From a gamma proteobacterium HTCC2207 (GTDB lineage: Bacteria; Pseudomonadota; Gammaproteobacteria; Pseudomonadales; Porticoccaceae): 60,525 bases of DNA. Both the position numbers and the translations under genes were made by a program. Positions 8,638-17,269 of the stretch are shown in pieces. The first letter of the stretch is position 1; every line of letters begins with the position of its first letter. The notes under the pieces are model-generated. The model saw only the letters and a list, made by a program, of their open reading frames with translations, was not told the origin of the DNA and did not search any database. The stretch lies in the NCBI GenBank assembly GCA_905182855.1, contig CAJJDA010000007.1, positions 1 through 60,525 on the forward strand. Reading direction: 5' to 3'.

Positions 8638-10227
8638 ATGTTGACTAAAATCAAATGTGCCGAGCAGGGTAAGAGAGTCGCCATACAACGCTGTCTGACA
8701 GCAGGGCTTTTGTTGTTGCTGGCGGGTTGCGGCGGAGGAGGAGGCGGTGGTGGATCTTCGCCTGGCCCTGATGGGCCTAAGCCAGCGGTAAATGCATCTG
8801 GCTGGGTAGCCAACCAGTTTAATGCGTCGAGCCAATATAAGGATTTATGTGCCAACCCTCGATCTACTGGCGGCTATGCTGATCGGCTAGGCACTACCAC
8901 CGATGAAAATTTCTGGCTGCGCTCTTACAGCAACGATACCTACCTTTGGTATGCCGAAATCACAGATGTTGACCCGGGTTCAGTTAATAATACGGCAGAC
9001 TATTTTGACTTGATGAAAACCACCGCGTTGACCCCGTCGGGACAAAGGAAAGATCAATTTCATTTCACCTATGACACTGAAGAGTGGGAGCAACTGTCCC
9101 AATCGGGAATCAGCGCCGGATATGGGGCAGAGTTCGCTTTGGTTACCGCTAGCCCGCCGCGTAGTATTATTGTCACCTATAACCAACCGAACAGTCCCGC
9201 TGCTGACAATAATTTGAACCGTGGCGCCAAAATTATTTCTGTTGATGGTGCGGCCGTCACCGATGGCGACGCTGCTGTAATCAATGCAGGTCTGTTCCCC
9301 GCGGCAGCCGGGGAGTCGCATCAGCTTGTGGTTCAGGATGCCGGCGCCACGGAATCTCGCACTATTACGATGGTCAGTACTCAGGTGACCTCTGCTCCAG
9401 TACAAAATCTGACCACAATGATGGTCAATGGAAGCAAGGTAGGTTACGTCACCTTTAATGAATTTATCCAGACGGCTGAGGGGCAACTGATTGATGCCGT
9501 TAATCAGTTTAATAGACAAGGCATTGATGAACTGGTACTGGATCTGCGTTACAACGGCGGTGGCTATCTCGATATAGCCGCCGAGTTAAGCTATATGATT
9601 GCTGGTCCAACGTCCGCCGGCCAGGTGTTTGACGAAATCATCTTCAATGACAAGCATCCATCGCTAAATCCGATTACTGGCCGTGCGTTATCGCCAACGC
9701 TTTTTGCGAGTACCACGGGAAACTTTCTTCTTCAGCCGGGTCAACCGCTTCCGACTTTAACGCTGCGCAGGGTGTTTATACTCAGTAGCAATGGAACAGC
9801 TTCGGCCAGCGAGGCTGTTATCAATGGACTACGTGGTATTGGTATGGAGGTGATTCTGATTGGCGATACAACGCGGGGTAAACCCTATGGTTTCTATAGC
9901 CAGGATAACTGTGGCACAACCTATTTTACCATCCAGTTCAAAGGTGCCAACGCGATTGGCTTTGGTGATTTCAGCGACGGTTTTGTGCCTGTAGATTCAG
10001 CCGACTTCTCGGGTGCGGATGTCACAGGATGTCTGGTTGGCGATGACTTAACTCGTAGTCTGGGCGACAGCCAAGAGAAACAATTAGCCGCGGCGCTAAC
10101 ATATATCGAAACGGGGCGCTGTCCAATTGCCCCTTTATCACAGTCAAGCCTTGCGGCCAGCGAGATTAGCTCACTGCGCTCTACCTTTGGTCGAGTGATG
10201 AAACCAGCGCTAGGCAATCTTCGCTGA
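8638..10227 (+). CDS. S41-family (C-terminal-processing-like) lipoprotein protease
   Basis: A 529-residue serine protease of family S41. The N-terminus is a lipoprotein signal with lipobox LLAG-Cys31, followed by a Gly-rich and Pro-rich linker, so it is anchored to a membrane and faces the periplasm or outside. A PDZ-like region covers about residues 155-250 (ASPPRSIIVT, RGAKIISVDG). The protease core has LDLRYNGGG (301-309), the nucleophile in NGTASASEA (Ser389 by comparison with Prc/D1P) and the general-base Lys415 in DTTRGKPYG. Non-essential members of this type are often extracellular peptidases or tail-specific proteases; the substrate is unknown. A run of eight Gly after the lipid Cys is unusual but common in lipoproteins of this lineage. 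Confidence 0.88.
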   Translation: MLTKIKCAEQGKRVAIQRCLTAGLLLLLAGCGGGGGGGGSSPGPDGPKPAVNASGWVANQFNASSQYKDLCANPRSTGGYADRLGTTTDENFWLRSYSNDTYLWYAEITDVDPGSVNNTADYFDLMKTTALTPSGQRKDQFHFTYDTEEWEQLSQSGISAGYGAEFALVTASPPRSIIVTYNQPNSPAADNNLNRGAKIISVDGAAVTDGDAAVINAGLFPAAAGESHQLVVQDAGATESRTITMVSTQVTSAPVQNLTTMMVNGSKVGYVTFNEFIQTAEGQLIDAVNQFNRQGIDELVLDLRYNGGGYLDIAAELSYMIAGPTSAGQVFDEIIFNDKHPSLNPITGRALSPTLFASTTGNFLLQPGQPLPTLTLRRVFILSSNGTASASEAVINGLRGIGMEVILIGDTTRGKPYGFYSQDNCGTTYFTIQFKGANAIGFGDFSDGFVPVDSADFSGADVTGCLVGDDLTRSLGDSQEKQLAAALTYIETGRCPIAPLSQSSLAASEISSLRSTFGRVMKPALGNLR

Positions 10228-10536
10228 CAGCGGGCGCCGGCCAAAATGTTGCGGCTTAATCGAAAGTGGCGCCCGATTGGGGCCCAAGCTCGGTAATAAT
10301 AGGCTGACGGGGCGGATCAATAAAAGCGCCTAAGAAAAGCTGCTATAGCCGTTCTTTAGGGGCTTGCGATGTCTTGTCTCTCCGTTAAAGTTATCCTAAA
10401 GTGGCCAGATCTGGTCGCTACCAAAGTAGCGCCATTATTTCCACAGAGCGATAGTGGATAATCCAGAGTAGTTGTTTCTTCTGACAAATACAGCGATGAT
10501 CATGTCCTAAATGGGCATTCTTACAGAGGAAACTGT
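10228..10536. other. Intergenic region with a weak GC hairpin
   Basis: No gene is visible in these 309 bases. GGGCGCC at 10232-10238 can pair with GGCGCCC at 10268-10274 across a 29-base loop shortly after the S41 stop; there is no T-run, so it is at best a weak terminator. The methyltransferase promoter must lie in the 3' half. Confidence 0.35.
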
Positions 10537-11157
10537 GTGAATTTTTATGATAAATATATCTTACCGAGCTTTCTAAACTGCGCCTGTGGGTCAAAGCCTA
10601 TTAAGTACCAGCGCAGTAAAGTGGTTCCTATGGCCGAAGGTACGGTATTGGAAGTGGGTATAGGTTCTGGACTGAACCTCCCGTTTTATGATCCAGTTAA
10701 AGTGAGCAATATTATTGGTTTAGACCCCTCCGAAGAACTCAATGCCATGGCTAAAAAAGTTGCTGAAAATAAAGGCCTGGATGTCGAGTTTATTTTAGGG
10801 GACGCTGAGTCAATTCCCCTGCCGGACGACCAGTTTGATACGGTTTTGATCACCTATACTATGTGTACTATTCCTGATGTGCTGTCCGCAAATAGAGAGA
10901 TGCGGCGGGTTTTAAAGCCGGGTGGCAAGCTGATATTCTGTGAACATGGTTTGGCCCCAGACGCTAGTGTCAGAAAATGGCAGCGCCGTATTGATCCCTA
11001 CTGGGGAAAGATCGCCGGTGGCTGCCATCTTAATCGCGATATCCCTGCACTTCTCCTTGCCGCCGGTTTTGAGATTCAGTCAATGGAACAGATGTACCTG
11101 CCCAGTACGCCGAGGTTTGGCGGCTATAACTACTGGGGTACAGCAACCGCAAACTAG
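10537..11157 (+). CDS. Class I SAM-dependent methyltransferase (METTL7/phospholipid-MT-like)
   Basis: A 206-residue methyltransferase with the Rossmann SAM-binding signature VLEVGIGSGLNLPFY (motif I), an acidic LDPSEE loop (motif II), GDAESIPLPDDQFD (motif III region) and RVLKPGGKLIFCEHG (post-motif). The tail STPRFGGYNYWGTA is typical of the group that includes METTL7-like proteins and bacterial phosphatidylethanolamine N-methyltransferases, so a lipid or small-molecule acceptor is plausible. The start is GTG10537, chosen because AGAGGA lies 7 bases upstream. The downstream M19 dipeptidase follows after 23 bases, so they are probably co-transcribed, though no functional link is evident. Confidence 0.83.
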   Translation: MNFYDKYILPSFLNCACGSKPIKYQRSKVVPMAEGTVLEVGIGSGLNLPFYDPVKVSNIIGLDPSEELNAMAKKVAENKGLDVEFILGDAESIPLPDDQFDTVLITYTMCTIPDVLSANREMRRVLKPGGKLIFCEHGLAPDASVRKWQRRIDPYWGKIAGGCHLNRDIPALLLAAGFEIQSMEQMYLPSTPRFGGYNYWGTATAN

Positions 11158-11180
11158 TGGCACACACCAGGTAATTCATT

Positions 11181-12344
11181 ATGAAAAAATATCAATTTTT
11201 TGTATTAATCGCTCTGACTGGGTTGGTCATCTTTTTTACCTTTGCCCCGAGGCTGGTCGATGACAGCGCAAATGTGGTCTTACCTCATCAGGTTTACTCA
11301 ATATCCGAACCGGCCAATCAGTTACACAAAACGCTACTGATTGGTGACTGGCATGCGGATAGTTTGCTTTGGACCAGAGACCTAGGCAAAGAAATGTCCT
11401 ATGGGCATCTGGATATTCCGCGAATGCAACGTGGCAATATCGGACTACAGATGTTTACCACGGTCACTAAGTCCCCAATGGGGCTCAATAATATCAGTAA
11501 TCAAGCGGACTCCTTAGACAGTATCACATTGTTGGCGGTAACTCAGCGGTGGCCACTTGCCACCTGGAACAGCCTCGCAGAAAGAGCTCTGTATCAGGGC
11601 CAAAAGTTGCACGAGCTAATTGCCCGCGAAAGCGATAACGTAATGTTAATTACCTCCCAATCTAAGTTGCGAGAATTTGTGGAACGGCGAACCGTTAATC
11701 CAGACTTCATCGGGGCCCTGCTAGGTACTGAGGGTTCACATGCGCTAGAGGGTGATTTGGATAATATTCAGCGGCTCTTTGATAAGGGCTTTCGTATGAT
11801 GAGTCTGCAACACTTTTTCGATAATAAATTGGGCGGCTCATTGCACGGTATTAGTGGTGACGGTTTGACTTCGTTTGGCCGCGAGGCTGTCGGCAAGATG
11901 ACCGCGCTGGGGATAATGCTAGACGTGTCTCATTCATCGGAAAAGGTAGTTGCTGAGGTGCTAGCTCTAACCGATAGGCCTCTATTAATTAGTCACACCG
12001 GCTTTCAGGGTCACTGTCTGTCGCCTCGTAATATCAGTGATTCTCTGATGCAGGACATCGCGGAGGAGGGCGGTTTGATCGCCGTTGGCTATTGGGACAG
12101 TGCCATCTGCGGCACCAGTCCTGCGACGGTTGCGCAGGCAATCATCTATGGAATCAATCTGGTGGGCGAAGATCATGTAGCGTTGGGCTCTGACTTCGAT
12201 GGCTCAGTAACCACAGCCTTTGATGGCGGTGAGTTACCGGCTGTCACCCATGAACTGCTAAAAGCCGGTGTCACTGAAACACAGGTTCGAAAAGTGATGG
12301 GCCTGAACATGCTCGGGTATTTACAGCGTAATTTGCCGCTTTAG
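11181..12344 (+). CDS. Membrane dipeptidase, peptidase family M19
   Basis: A 387-residue zinc dipeptidase (renal-dipeptidase family), which splits dipeptides and sometimes D-amino-acid dipeptides. A hydrophobic segment at residues 8-22 should anchor it to the inner membrane with the catalytic domain in the periplasm. The metal site shows as DWHAD (His58, Asp60), the bridging Glu in LLGTEGSHAL, and His residues in DVSHSS and LISHTGF; the substrate-binding segment SPRNISD and the Asp of ALGSDFDG follow. The length is typical. It is likely co-transcribed with the methyltransferase 23 bases upstream and converges on the glutaredoxin-like gene only 3 bases after its stop. Confidence 0.9.
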   Translation: MKKYQFFVLIALTGLVIFFTFAPRLVDDSANVVLPHQVYSISEPANQLHKTLLIGDWHADSLLWTRDLGKEMSYGHLDIPRMQRGNIGLQMFTTVTKSPMGLNNISNQADSLDSITLLAVTQRWPLATWNSLAERALYQGQKLHELIARESDNVMLITSQSKLREFVERRTVNPDFIGALLGTEGSHALEGDLDNIQRLFDKGFRMMSLQHFFDNKLGGSLHGISGDGLTSFGREAVGKMTALGIMLDVSHSSEKVVAEVLALTDRPLLISHTGFQGHCLSPRNISDSLMQDIAEEGGLIAVGYWDSAICGTSPATVAQAIIYGINLVGEDHVALGSDFDGSVTTAFDGGELPAVTHELLKAGVTETQVRKVMGLNMLGYLQRNLPL

Positions 12345-12347
12345 TGG

Positions 12348-12713
12348 TTACCTGAGCAGGCCGGTCAGTTTATCCGCTTCAATGAGAGCTGTGAGGTCAC
12401 TAGATCCGCCAATTAGAATACCGTTGATAAAAATCATCGGAAATGACGGCCAGCCTGTCCACATCTTGAGGGCATTGCGGCGATACCAGTTATTAAAGTA
12501 GTTACCGTACTCTAGGTACGTATGTTCAATACCCAACTCGTCGAGCTTTTTGCGCGCCTTTTTCGGTGCCGGATTTTGCGCCATACCAACGACCACAACC
12601 TGATGTTGACTGATAGCCTCCTGTACCTCAGTAATAATATCTGCATGATTATTGATGACAGTCTTTTGGATAGCAGGGTGGATATTTTTATTGGCTAGAA
12701 TTTGGCGTGGCAT
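12348..12713 (-). CDS. Glutaredoxin-like protein lacking all cysteines
   Basis: A 121-residue protein with the thioredoxin/glutaredoxin fold. The first strand is VVVVGM, followed by AQNPAPKKARKKL where a catalytic CxxC or CGFS would be expected. The cis-proline motif WPSFPMIFING and the GGSSDL glutathione-binding loop are present. There is no Cys in the whole protein, so it cannot act as a thiol oxidoreductase. A role in binding glutathione, an Fe-S intermediate or a protein partner is possible (inference). The N-terminal extension HPAIQKTVINNHADI precedes the domain. It lies 31 bases after the acetoacetyl-CoA synthetase stop on the same strand. Confidence 0.75.
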   Translation of the reverse strand: MPRQILANKNIHPAIQKTVINNHADIITEVQEAISQHQVVVVGMAQNPAPKKARKKLDELGIEHTYLEYGNYFNNWYRRNALKMWTGWPSFPMIFINGILIGGSSDLTALIEADKLTGLLR

Positions 12714-12744
12714 AGTACATCCCTAAAATGTTGGAGGTTCGGAT

Positions 12745-14646
12745 CTACTCTTGCAACTCGGCAAGGTTAGAAAAGAAATGCAGGGCCTCTGGATTCGCCA
12801 TAGCGTCCACATTATTTACGGCTTTATTATGCACTATATTACGCACTGCCAGTTCGACTATTTTTCCGCTAATGGTACGTGGGATAGCGGGTACGGCAAT
12901 AATTTTAGTCGGTACATGCCTCGGTGTAGTCTCAGATCTAATAGTTTTTCGAATATGATTTTTAAGGGTTTCGTCTAAATCAATCCCGTCTCTCAAAACG
13001 ACAAACAGCACAACCCGGACGTCATCATCCCAGTCCTGACCGATACAGATGCTGTCGACAATCTCGTTGAGTTTTTCTACTTGACGATAGATTTCTGCCG
13101 TGCCGATTCTCACGCCGCCTGGATTTAAAATGGCGTCTGAACGGCCATGAATAATCACCCCTCCATGTGCGGTTATCTCCGCATAATCACCCTGAGCCCA
13201 AACGCCGGGATAGGTTTCAAAATAGGCAGCAAGATATTTTTGGTTGTCTGGATCATTCCAAAAATAAATGGGTGCACTGGGAAAGGGTCGAGTGCAAACC
13301 AATTCACCTTTTTGTTCCGTTATGGCCCTACCGCTGTCATCCCAAATTTCTACCGCCATGCCCAGCCCACAGGTCTGAATCTCGCCCTCCCAGACCGGTA
13401 GGGACGGATTACCTAAGACAAAGCAGGAGAGAATGTCGGTACCCCCAGAAATGGAGGCGAGACAGATGTCGCTTTTTATATCGCGATAGACATAGCGAAA
13501 GCTCTCCTGCGACAGCGGCGAGCCAGTGGAAAGTATGGCTTTGAGATGATCCAACTTATGAGTTTCACGGGGTACCACATCAGCCTTTTCTAAGGCACTG
13601 ATATACTTTGCACCACCACCGAAAATACTGATCTTTTCCCTCTCAGCCATGTCCATCAGGGCGTTGGTATTGGGGTAAAAGGGTGAACCATCATAGAGTA
13701 CCAATGTGGCTTGTGAGGCCAGCCCGCTAATCAACCAGTTCCACATCATCCAACCGCAGGTAGTATAAAAGAAAAGCACATCATCGCTTTGCAAGTCGGT
13801 ATGCAGCTGCTGTTCTTTCAAGTGCTGCAGAAGAGAACCACCAGCGCTATGGACAATGCATTTAGGCACGCCCGTGGTCCCCGAGGAGTACATGATAACG
13901 AGCGGATGGTTGAAAGGCAGTTGCTCAAAGATTAATTCAGGGGTATTTTCCGCAAGCAGAAAATCCGACCAAAACGTCGCCTGAGGTATTAGAGCTACTG
14001 TTGGTTTAGCTCTGACAATAGGGACAATTACTAATGTTTTGATACTGTCTATTTTTTCGCATATTTCCGCTAGTCTTGGCAGTGAATCAATCGTCTTACC
14101 ATTATAAAAGTAGCCATCACAGGCGAATAGCACGACGGGTTCAATTTGGCCAAACCGATCCATGACGCCATTGATACCAAAGTCTGGTGAGCAGGACGAC
14201 CAGATTGCGCCAATGCTTGCTGTGGCTAACATGGCGACAATGGTTTCTGGCACATTGGGCATAAAACCAGCGACGCGATCACCGGAGACAACACCGAGAT
14301 TACGCAGTGCGGCGGCGCACTCGGCCACCTGTTGATAAAGCTCTCTGTAACTTGTGGTGGTTCTAGTCCCGTTTTCTAGTCTTGAGATTAGTGCAGTTTT
14401 ATCGCTGCGGTTACGCAGCAAGTTTTCGGCAAAATTTAAAGCTGCGCCACTGAACCACTGGGCGCCAGGAAATTGATCCGCGTCAGCTAGCACAGTATCC
14501 CAACGCCGCGATGATTGAATTTCGGTGAAGTCCCACACCTGCGCCCAGAACAGTTCAGGTCGGTCTACTGACCACTGATGCAGTTCCTCATAGTTGGCAA
14601 AATCAAGTTGTAAATGGGTTTTCAGCTGCGCCATGAAGCGCTGCAT
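12745..14646 (-). CDS. aacS: Acetoacetyl-CoA synthetase
   Basis: An ATP-dependent adenylate-forming ligase that converts acetoacetate and CoA to acetoacetyl-CoA, used to catabolise or store C4 units. It is 633 residues, slightly below the usual 650. The ATP-binding motif is MYSSGTTGVPK (about 252-262). The acetoacetate-type signature region SCSPDFGINGVMDRFGQIEP is present, split by normal spacing, and the C-terminal lid has GRSDAILNPGGVRIGTAEIY and the catalytic Lys in PRTISGKIVE. An ACS N-terminal domain (LHQWSVDRPELFW) is present. It is divergent from a LysR regulator 150 bases away, with a dyad between them, so LysR control is likely. Acetoacetate may come from the decarboxylase or dehydrogenase genes elsewhere in the window. 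Confidence 0.92.
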   Translation of the reverse strand: MQRFMAQLKTHLQLDFANYEELHQWSVDRPELFWAQVWDFTEIQSSRRWDTVLADADQFPGAQWFSGAALNFAENLLRNRSDKTALISRLENGTRTTTSYRELYQQVAECAAALRNLGVVSGDRVAGFMPNVPETIVAMLATASIGAIWSSCSPDFGINGVMDRFGQIEPVVLFACDGYFYNGKTIDSLPRLAEICEKIDSIKTLVIVPIVRAKPTVALIPQATFWSDFLLAENTPELIFEQLPFNHPLVIMYSSGTTGVPKCIVHSAGGSLLQHLKEQQLHTDLQSDDVLFFYTTCGWMMWNWLISGLASQATLVLYDGSPFYPNTNALMDMAEREKISIFGGGAKYISALEKADVVPRETHKLDHLKAILSTGSPLSQESFRYVYRDIKSDICLASISGGTDILSCFVLGNPSLPVWEGEIQTCGLGMAVEIWDDSGRAITEQKGELVCTRPFPSAPIYFWNDPDNQKYLAAYFETYPGVWAQGDYAEITAHGGVIIHGRSDAILNPGGVRIGTAEIYRQVEKLNEIVDSICIGQDWDDDVRVVLFVVLRDGIDLDETLKNHIRKTIRSETTPRHVPTKIIAVPAIPRTISGKIVELAVRNIVHNKAVNNVDAMANPEALHFFSNLAELQE

Positions 14647-14753
14647 ATTACTCGATTCAATCTGGGTACTGCTCGGTTGCCAAAGGGGTGAGTGTGGCCA
14701 TAGTTAGAGACTCTTGAAGTTTACTATTGCAGTAGCCTGCGTGATCGTTACAA

Positions 14754-14772
14754 TTAACACAAGTTGTATTAA
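14754..14772. promoter_or_regulatory. LysR-type operator dyad (T-N11-A)
   Basis: The 19-base element TTAACACAAGTTGTATTAA is a near-perfect palindrome of form TTAAnACAAnTTGTnTTAA and contains a T-N11-A LysR box. It sits 24 bases before the LysR start and 108 bases before the acetoacetyl-CoA synthetase start, between the divergent genes. This is the classical place for autoregulation and activation of the neighbour (established for LysR systems; here inferred). Confidence 0.6.
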
Positions 14773-14796
14773 ATCATTAATTAATAGTTTTATATT

Positions 14797-15681
14797 ATGA
14801 ATGTGACAGTGAAACAATTACGTGGTTTTGTTGCTATAGCCCATACCGGTAGCTTTGCCGAGGCCTGTGAGCAGCTGCATGTATCGCAGCCGGCTCTAAG
14901 CGTATCAATCCGTAAGCTAGAGGAGGCAACGGGTGGGCTATTATTTTATCGATCCACCCGTTCGGTTGCACTAACGCCTGAAGGGCGCGAGTTTTTGCCG
15001 GTGGCCAAGCGTTTGTTGGGAGATTGGTCCGAGGGCCTAGAGGATCTGCGACAACTGTTTACTTTGCAGCGGGGCAAGATCAGTGTCGCGGCTATGCCTT
15101 CCTATGCGAGTAATTGTTTGCCATCGGTGTTAGCGGAGTATGGCCAGCACTTTCCCAATATTGCCGTAACCGTTCTCGACGTGGTGATGGAGGAGGTGAT
15201 CGAATCGGTGCAGTCTGGGCGCGCAGAACTAGGCATCACTTTTAGGCCCGACATGCTCGACGGTGTCGATTTCCAACCACTGTTTAGCGATCGGTTTATT
15301 GCCGTACTGCCGCCCCAACACAGGTTGATTGAAAAGCCCCAGTTGCGTCTCAAGGATTTACTGAGTGGGACATTAGTGGCATTAAATCGGGGCTCTAGTA
15401 CCCGTCAATGGACCGATGAATTAATTGTTAAGGCTAGGCTGCAACCTCCGCAGATTTTTGAGGCCTATCAGTTGACGACGGTTGGGGCTATGGTCGCAGC
15501 GGGTCTAGGTGTCGGGCTAGTCCCGGCGCTCTGCGCTGGGCAAATGAGCGGTCTGGGCGCAGTCTGTCGGCCTATTAGCGGGCCTAGTATCGAGCGGGAA
15601 GTTGGCGTCTTTACCCGAAGACGTCATGCGCTATCATCCGCCGCGCAGGCGCTACTGAAGCTGCTGGTGCCCTTGTATTAG
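14797..15681 (+). CDS. LysR-family transcriptional regulator
   Basis: A 294-residue LysR regulator. Residues 1-60 form the winged helix-turn-helix (VKQLRGFVAIAHTGSFAEA, then LHVSQPALSVSIRKLEE). The rest is the periplasmic-binding-protein-like effector domain with PSYASNCLPSVLAEY and GMVAAGLGVGLVPAL-type segments. It is divergently oriented to acetoacetyl-CoA synthetase and shares an intergenic region with a palindromic LysR box, so it probably regulates that gene and itself. The effector could be acetoacetate or a related acid (inference). Confidence 0.9.
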   Translation: MNVTVKQLRGFVAIAHTGSFAEACEQLHVSQPALSVSIRKLEEATGGLLFYRSTRSVALTPEGREFLPVAKRLLGDWSEGLEDLRQLFTLQRGKISVAAMPSYASNCLPSVLAEYGQHFPNIAVTVLDVVMEEVIESVQSGRAELGITFRPDMLDGVDFQPLFSDRFIAVLPPQHRLIEKPQLRLKDLLSGTLVALNRGSSTRQWTDELIVKARLQPPQIFEAYQLTTVGAMVAAGLGVGLVPALCAGQMSGLGAVCRPISGPSIEREVGVFTRRRHALSSAAQALLKLLVPLY

Positions 15682-15765
15682 CGACACTGCGCAGCCAAAA
15701 AATTCAGTACGCGAGGTTGGTTAAACGATTGGCGCGATCCTTAATGATCCCGTTAACGACCTGGT

Positions 15766-17269
15766 TTAATTCTCAACAGCTAAAATGTAGTTGGCAACGG
15801 CCATTTGTGTTTCTGCGTCCAAATAATTTTGCGCTGGCATAGCGGGGAAATTGTCACGCTTTTTGATCGGCGCATTAATATAGTCCACCAGCCCCTGGGG
15901 GTTGCCGGCATACATGGCCTGAATCACCTGTACCGAAGGGCCAATAAGTCGACCGGTATAACTGTGGCAGCCGGTGCAGACTCCGAGGTAGGCAATCTCG
16001 CCGCGCTCGGACGGCTTAATGATTCTGGGTTTGGCTCCGCCGACCAATAAATAAGAATCGATACTGTCAGTGTTGGTAAAGTCGCATTCAGCGTAGCTGC
16101 CGATGCCCACAGCGCGATATCGATGGCGATTAATAATACAGCTGCCGTTGCTGGGACCAGCATGGACTATATCAATAGCGCCGGTATGCAATTCAGTTAA
16201 AGCTAGGGCGGTGACCTCTGGGATGGTGTCGTAACCATTATTAAGCATGACATTATCGAGAATCATGGTGCGGTCGGCATTGGGATCTGAGTCCTGATCC
16301 ATGGTAATAGTACTGGCATAGCTATGGTCATTGATAATGATCCCCGCCGTTTTATTATTGGATATAATATTACCTTCAATAATTACGTCGTCTGCAGCCA
16401 TCACTAGAATGCCAGTTCCAGCAGGAATTCCGGAGACAATCGAACCCGGCGCACCGAAGTTGGGGGTATTGTTATTTAGGACAAAGTTATTCCGAATAAT
16501 CACATCTTCGGTCGTTTTGATGGGCAAGCCAGGGGTTACAAAGGCAAGAATACCGCCGGTATTGTGATGGGCATTGTTGTGTTCTACCACGGCATGGCGA
16601 CTGTTTTCTATTTCGATACCGGCAACGCTGTCGAATACCTCATTGTAGGCCACATGAATATTGTCACTCATACCAATATAAATAGCGGCATCTTCAATAC
16701 CGGACACGACATTGTGCTCAATCAAGCCATTAGTTCCGAGCTGCGGGAAAATACCATAAATACCCGTATCCACTATGACATTATTGCGAATCTCAAAATT
16801 GTTACCCGCCTGACCCATGATGCCATTGCCTTTGTATTGGGTAATACGAAAGTTTTCGATAATAATATTGTTGCCAGAATAGAGAATGGCGTCGTTGAGC
16901 TTGCCCAAACCATCAAGAGTTGCCCTCTGACCTGCCTGAATAACCCCACGCAGATGGATATCATCTTTGTCGATATAGACGGTCTCTGAATAGGTACCCG
17001 GCATCACCTGAATACTGTCACCCGGTTGGGCTATTTCGACGGCCGCCTGTATTGAATCTCCGGGGTTAACTATGTGGACCTGACCCTCATTAGCGTCGCG
17101 GCGGCACCGCGCCGGCGTCGCCACTGATTAAGGGGGCCTGATATCCACCGCTGTAACTTGCTCCGCCCGCCGAGTGGGTAATAGTAGGCGCTACATTTTG
17201 ATTACTTCCCAGTATCCAGCCTCCGGCAAAAATAAGGATAATCAGGACGATTCGAAATTTACTGTTCAT
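15766..17269 (-). CDS. Parallel beta-helix protein fused to cytochrome c (one frameshift)
   Basis: A right-handed parallel beta-helix (PbH1/NosD-like, CASH) of about 350 residues, with ladder motifs such as IIIENFRITQYKGNGI and VVEHNNAHHNTGGI. It is followed by a C-terminal class I cytochrome c with VCTGCH (Cys383, Cys386, His387 in the main ORF) and a likely axial Met in FPAMPAQ (about 429). The uninterrupted frame begins at a GTG at 17124, but an in-frame signal segment (MNSKFRIVLIILIFAGGWIL) starts at ATG 17269-17267 in another frame and runs into the main frame near 17095-17110. One indel there would give a secreted periplasmic protein of about 500 residues. ATG17269 overlaps the di-haem peroxidase stop as ATGA, so the two are translationally coupled. 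It may pass electrons with that peroxidase while binding a polysaccharide or polymer. Confidence 0.78.

Noticed and set aside
8731-8757. Gly-rich codon run as a possible repeat element
   Set aside because: It is a coding linker after the lipobox Cys, common in lipoproteins of this type.
8980-9519. 179-codon minus-strand frame inside the S41 protease gene
   Set aside because: Antisense shadow; the plus-strand gene has lipobox, PDZ and catalytic motifs.
16564-16989. 141-codon plus-strand frame inside the beta-helix gene
   Set aside because: Antisense shadow of a repetitive beta-helix sequence; the minus-strand protein has full repeat and cytochrome motifs.
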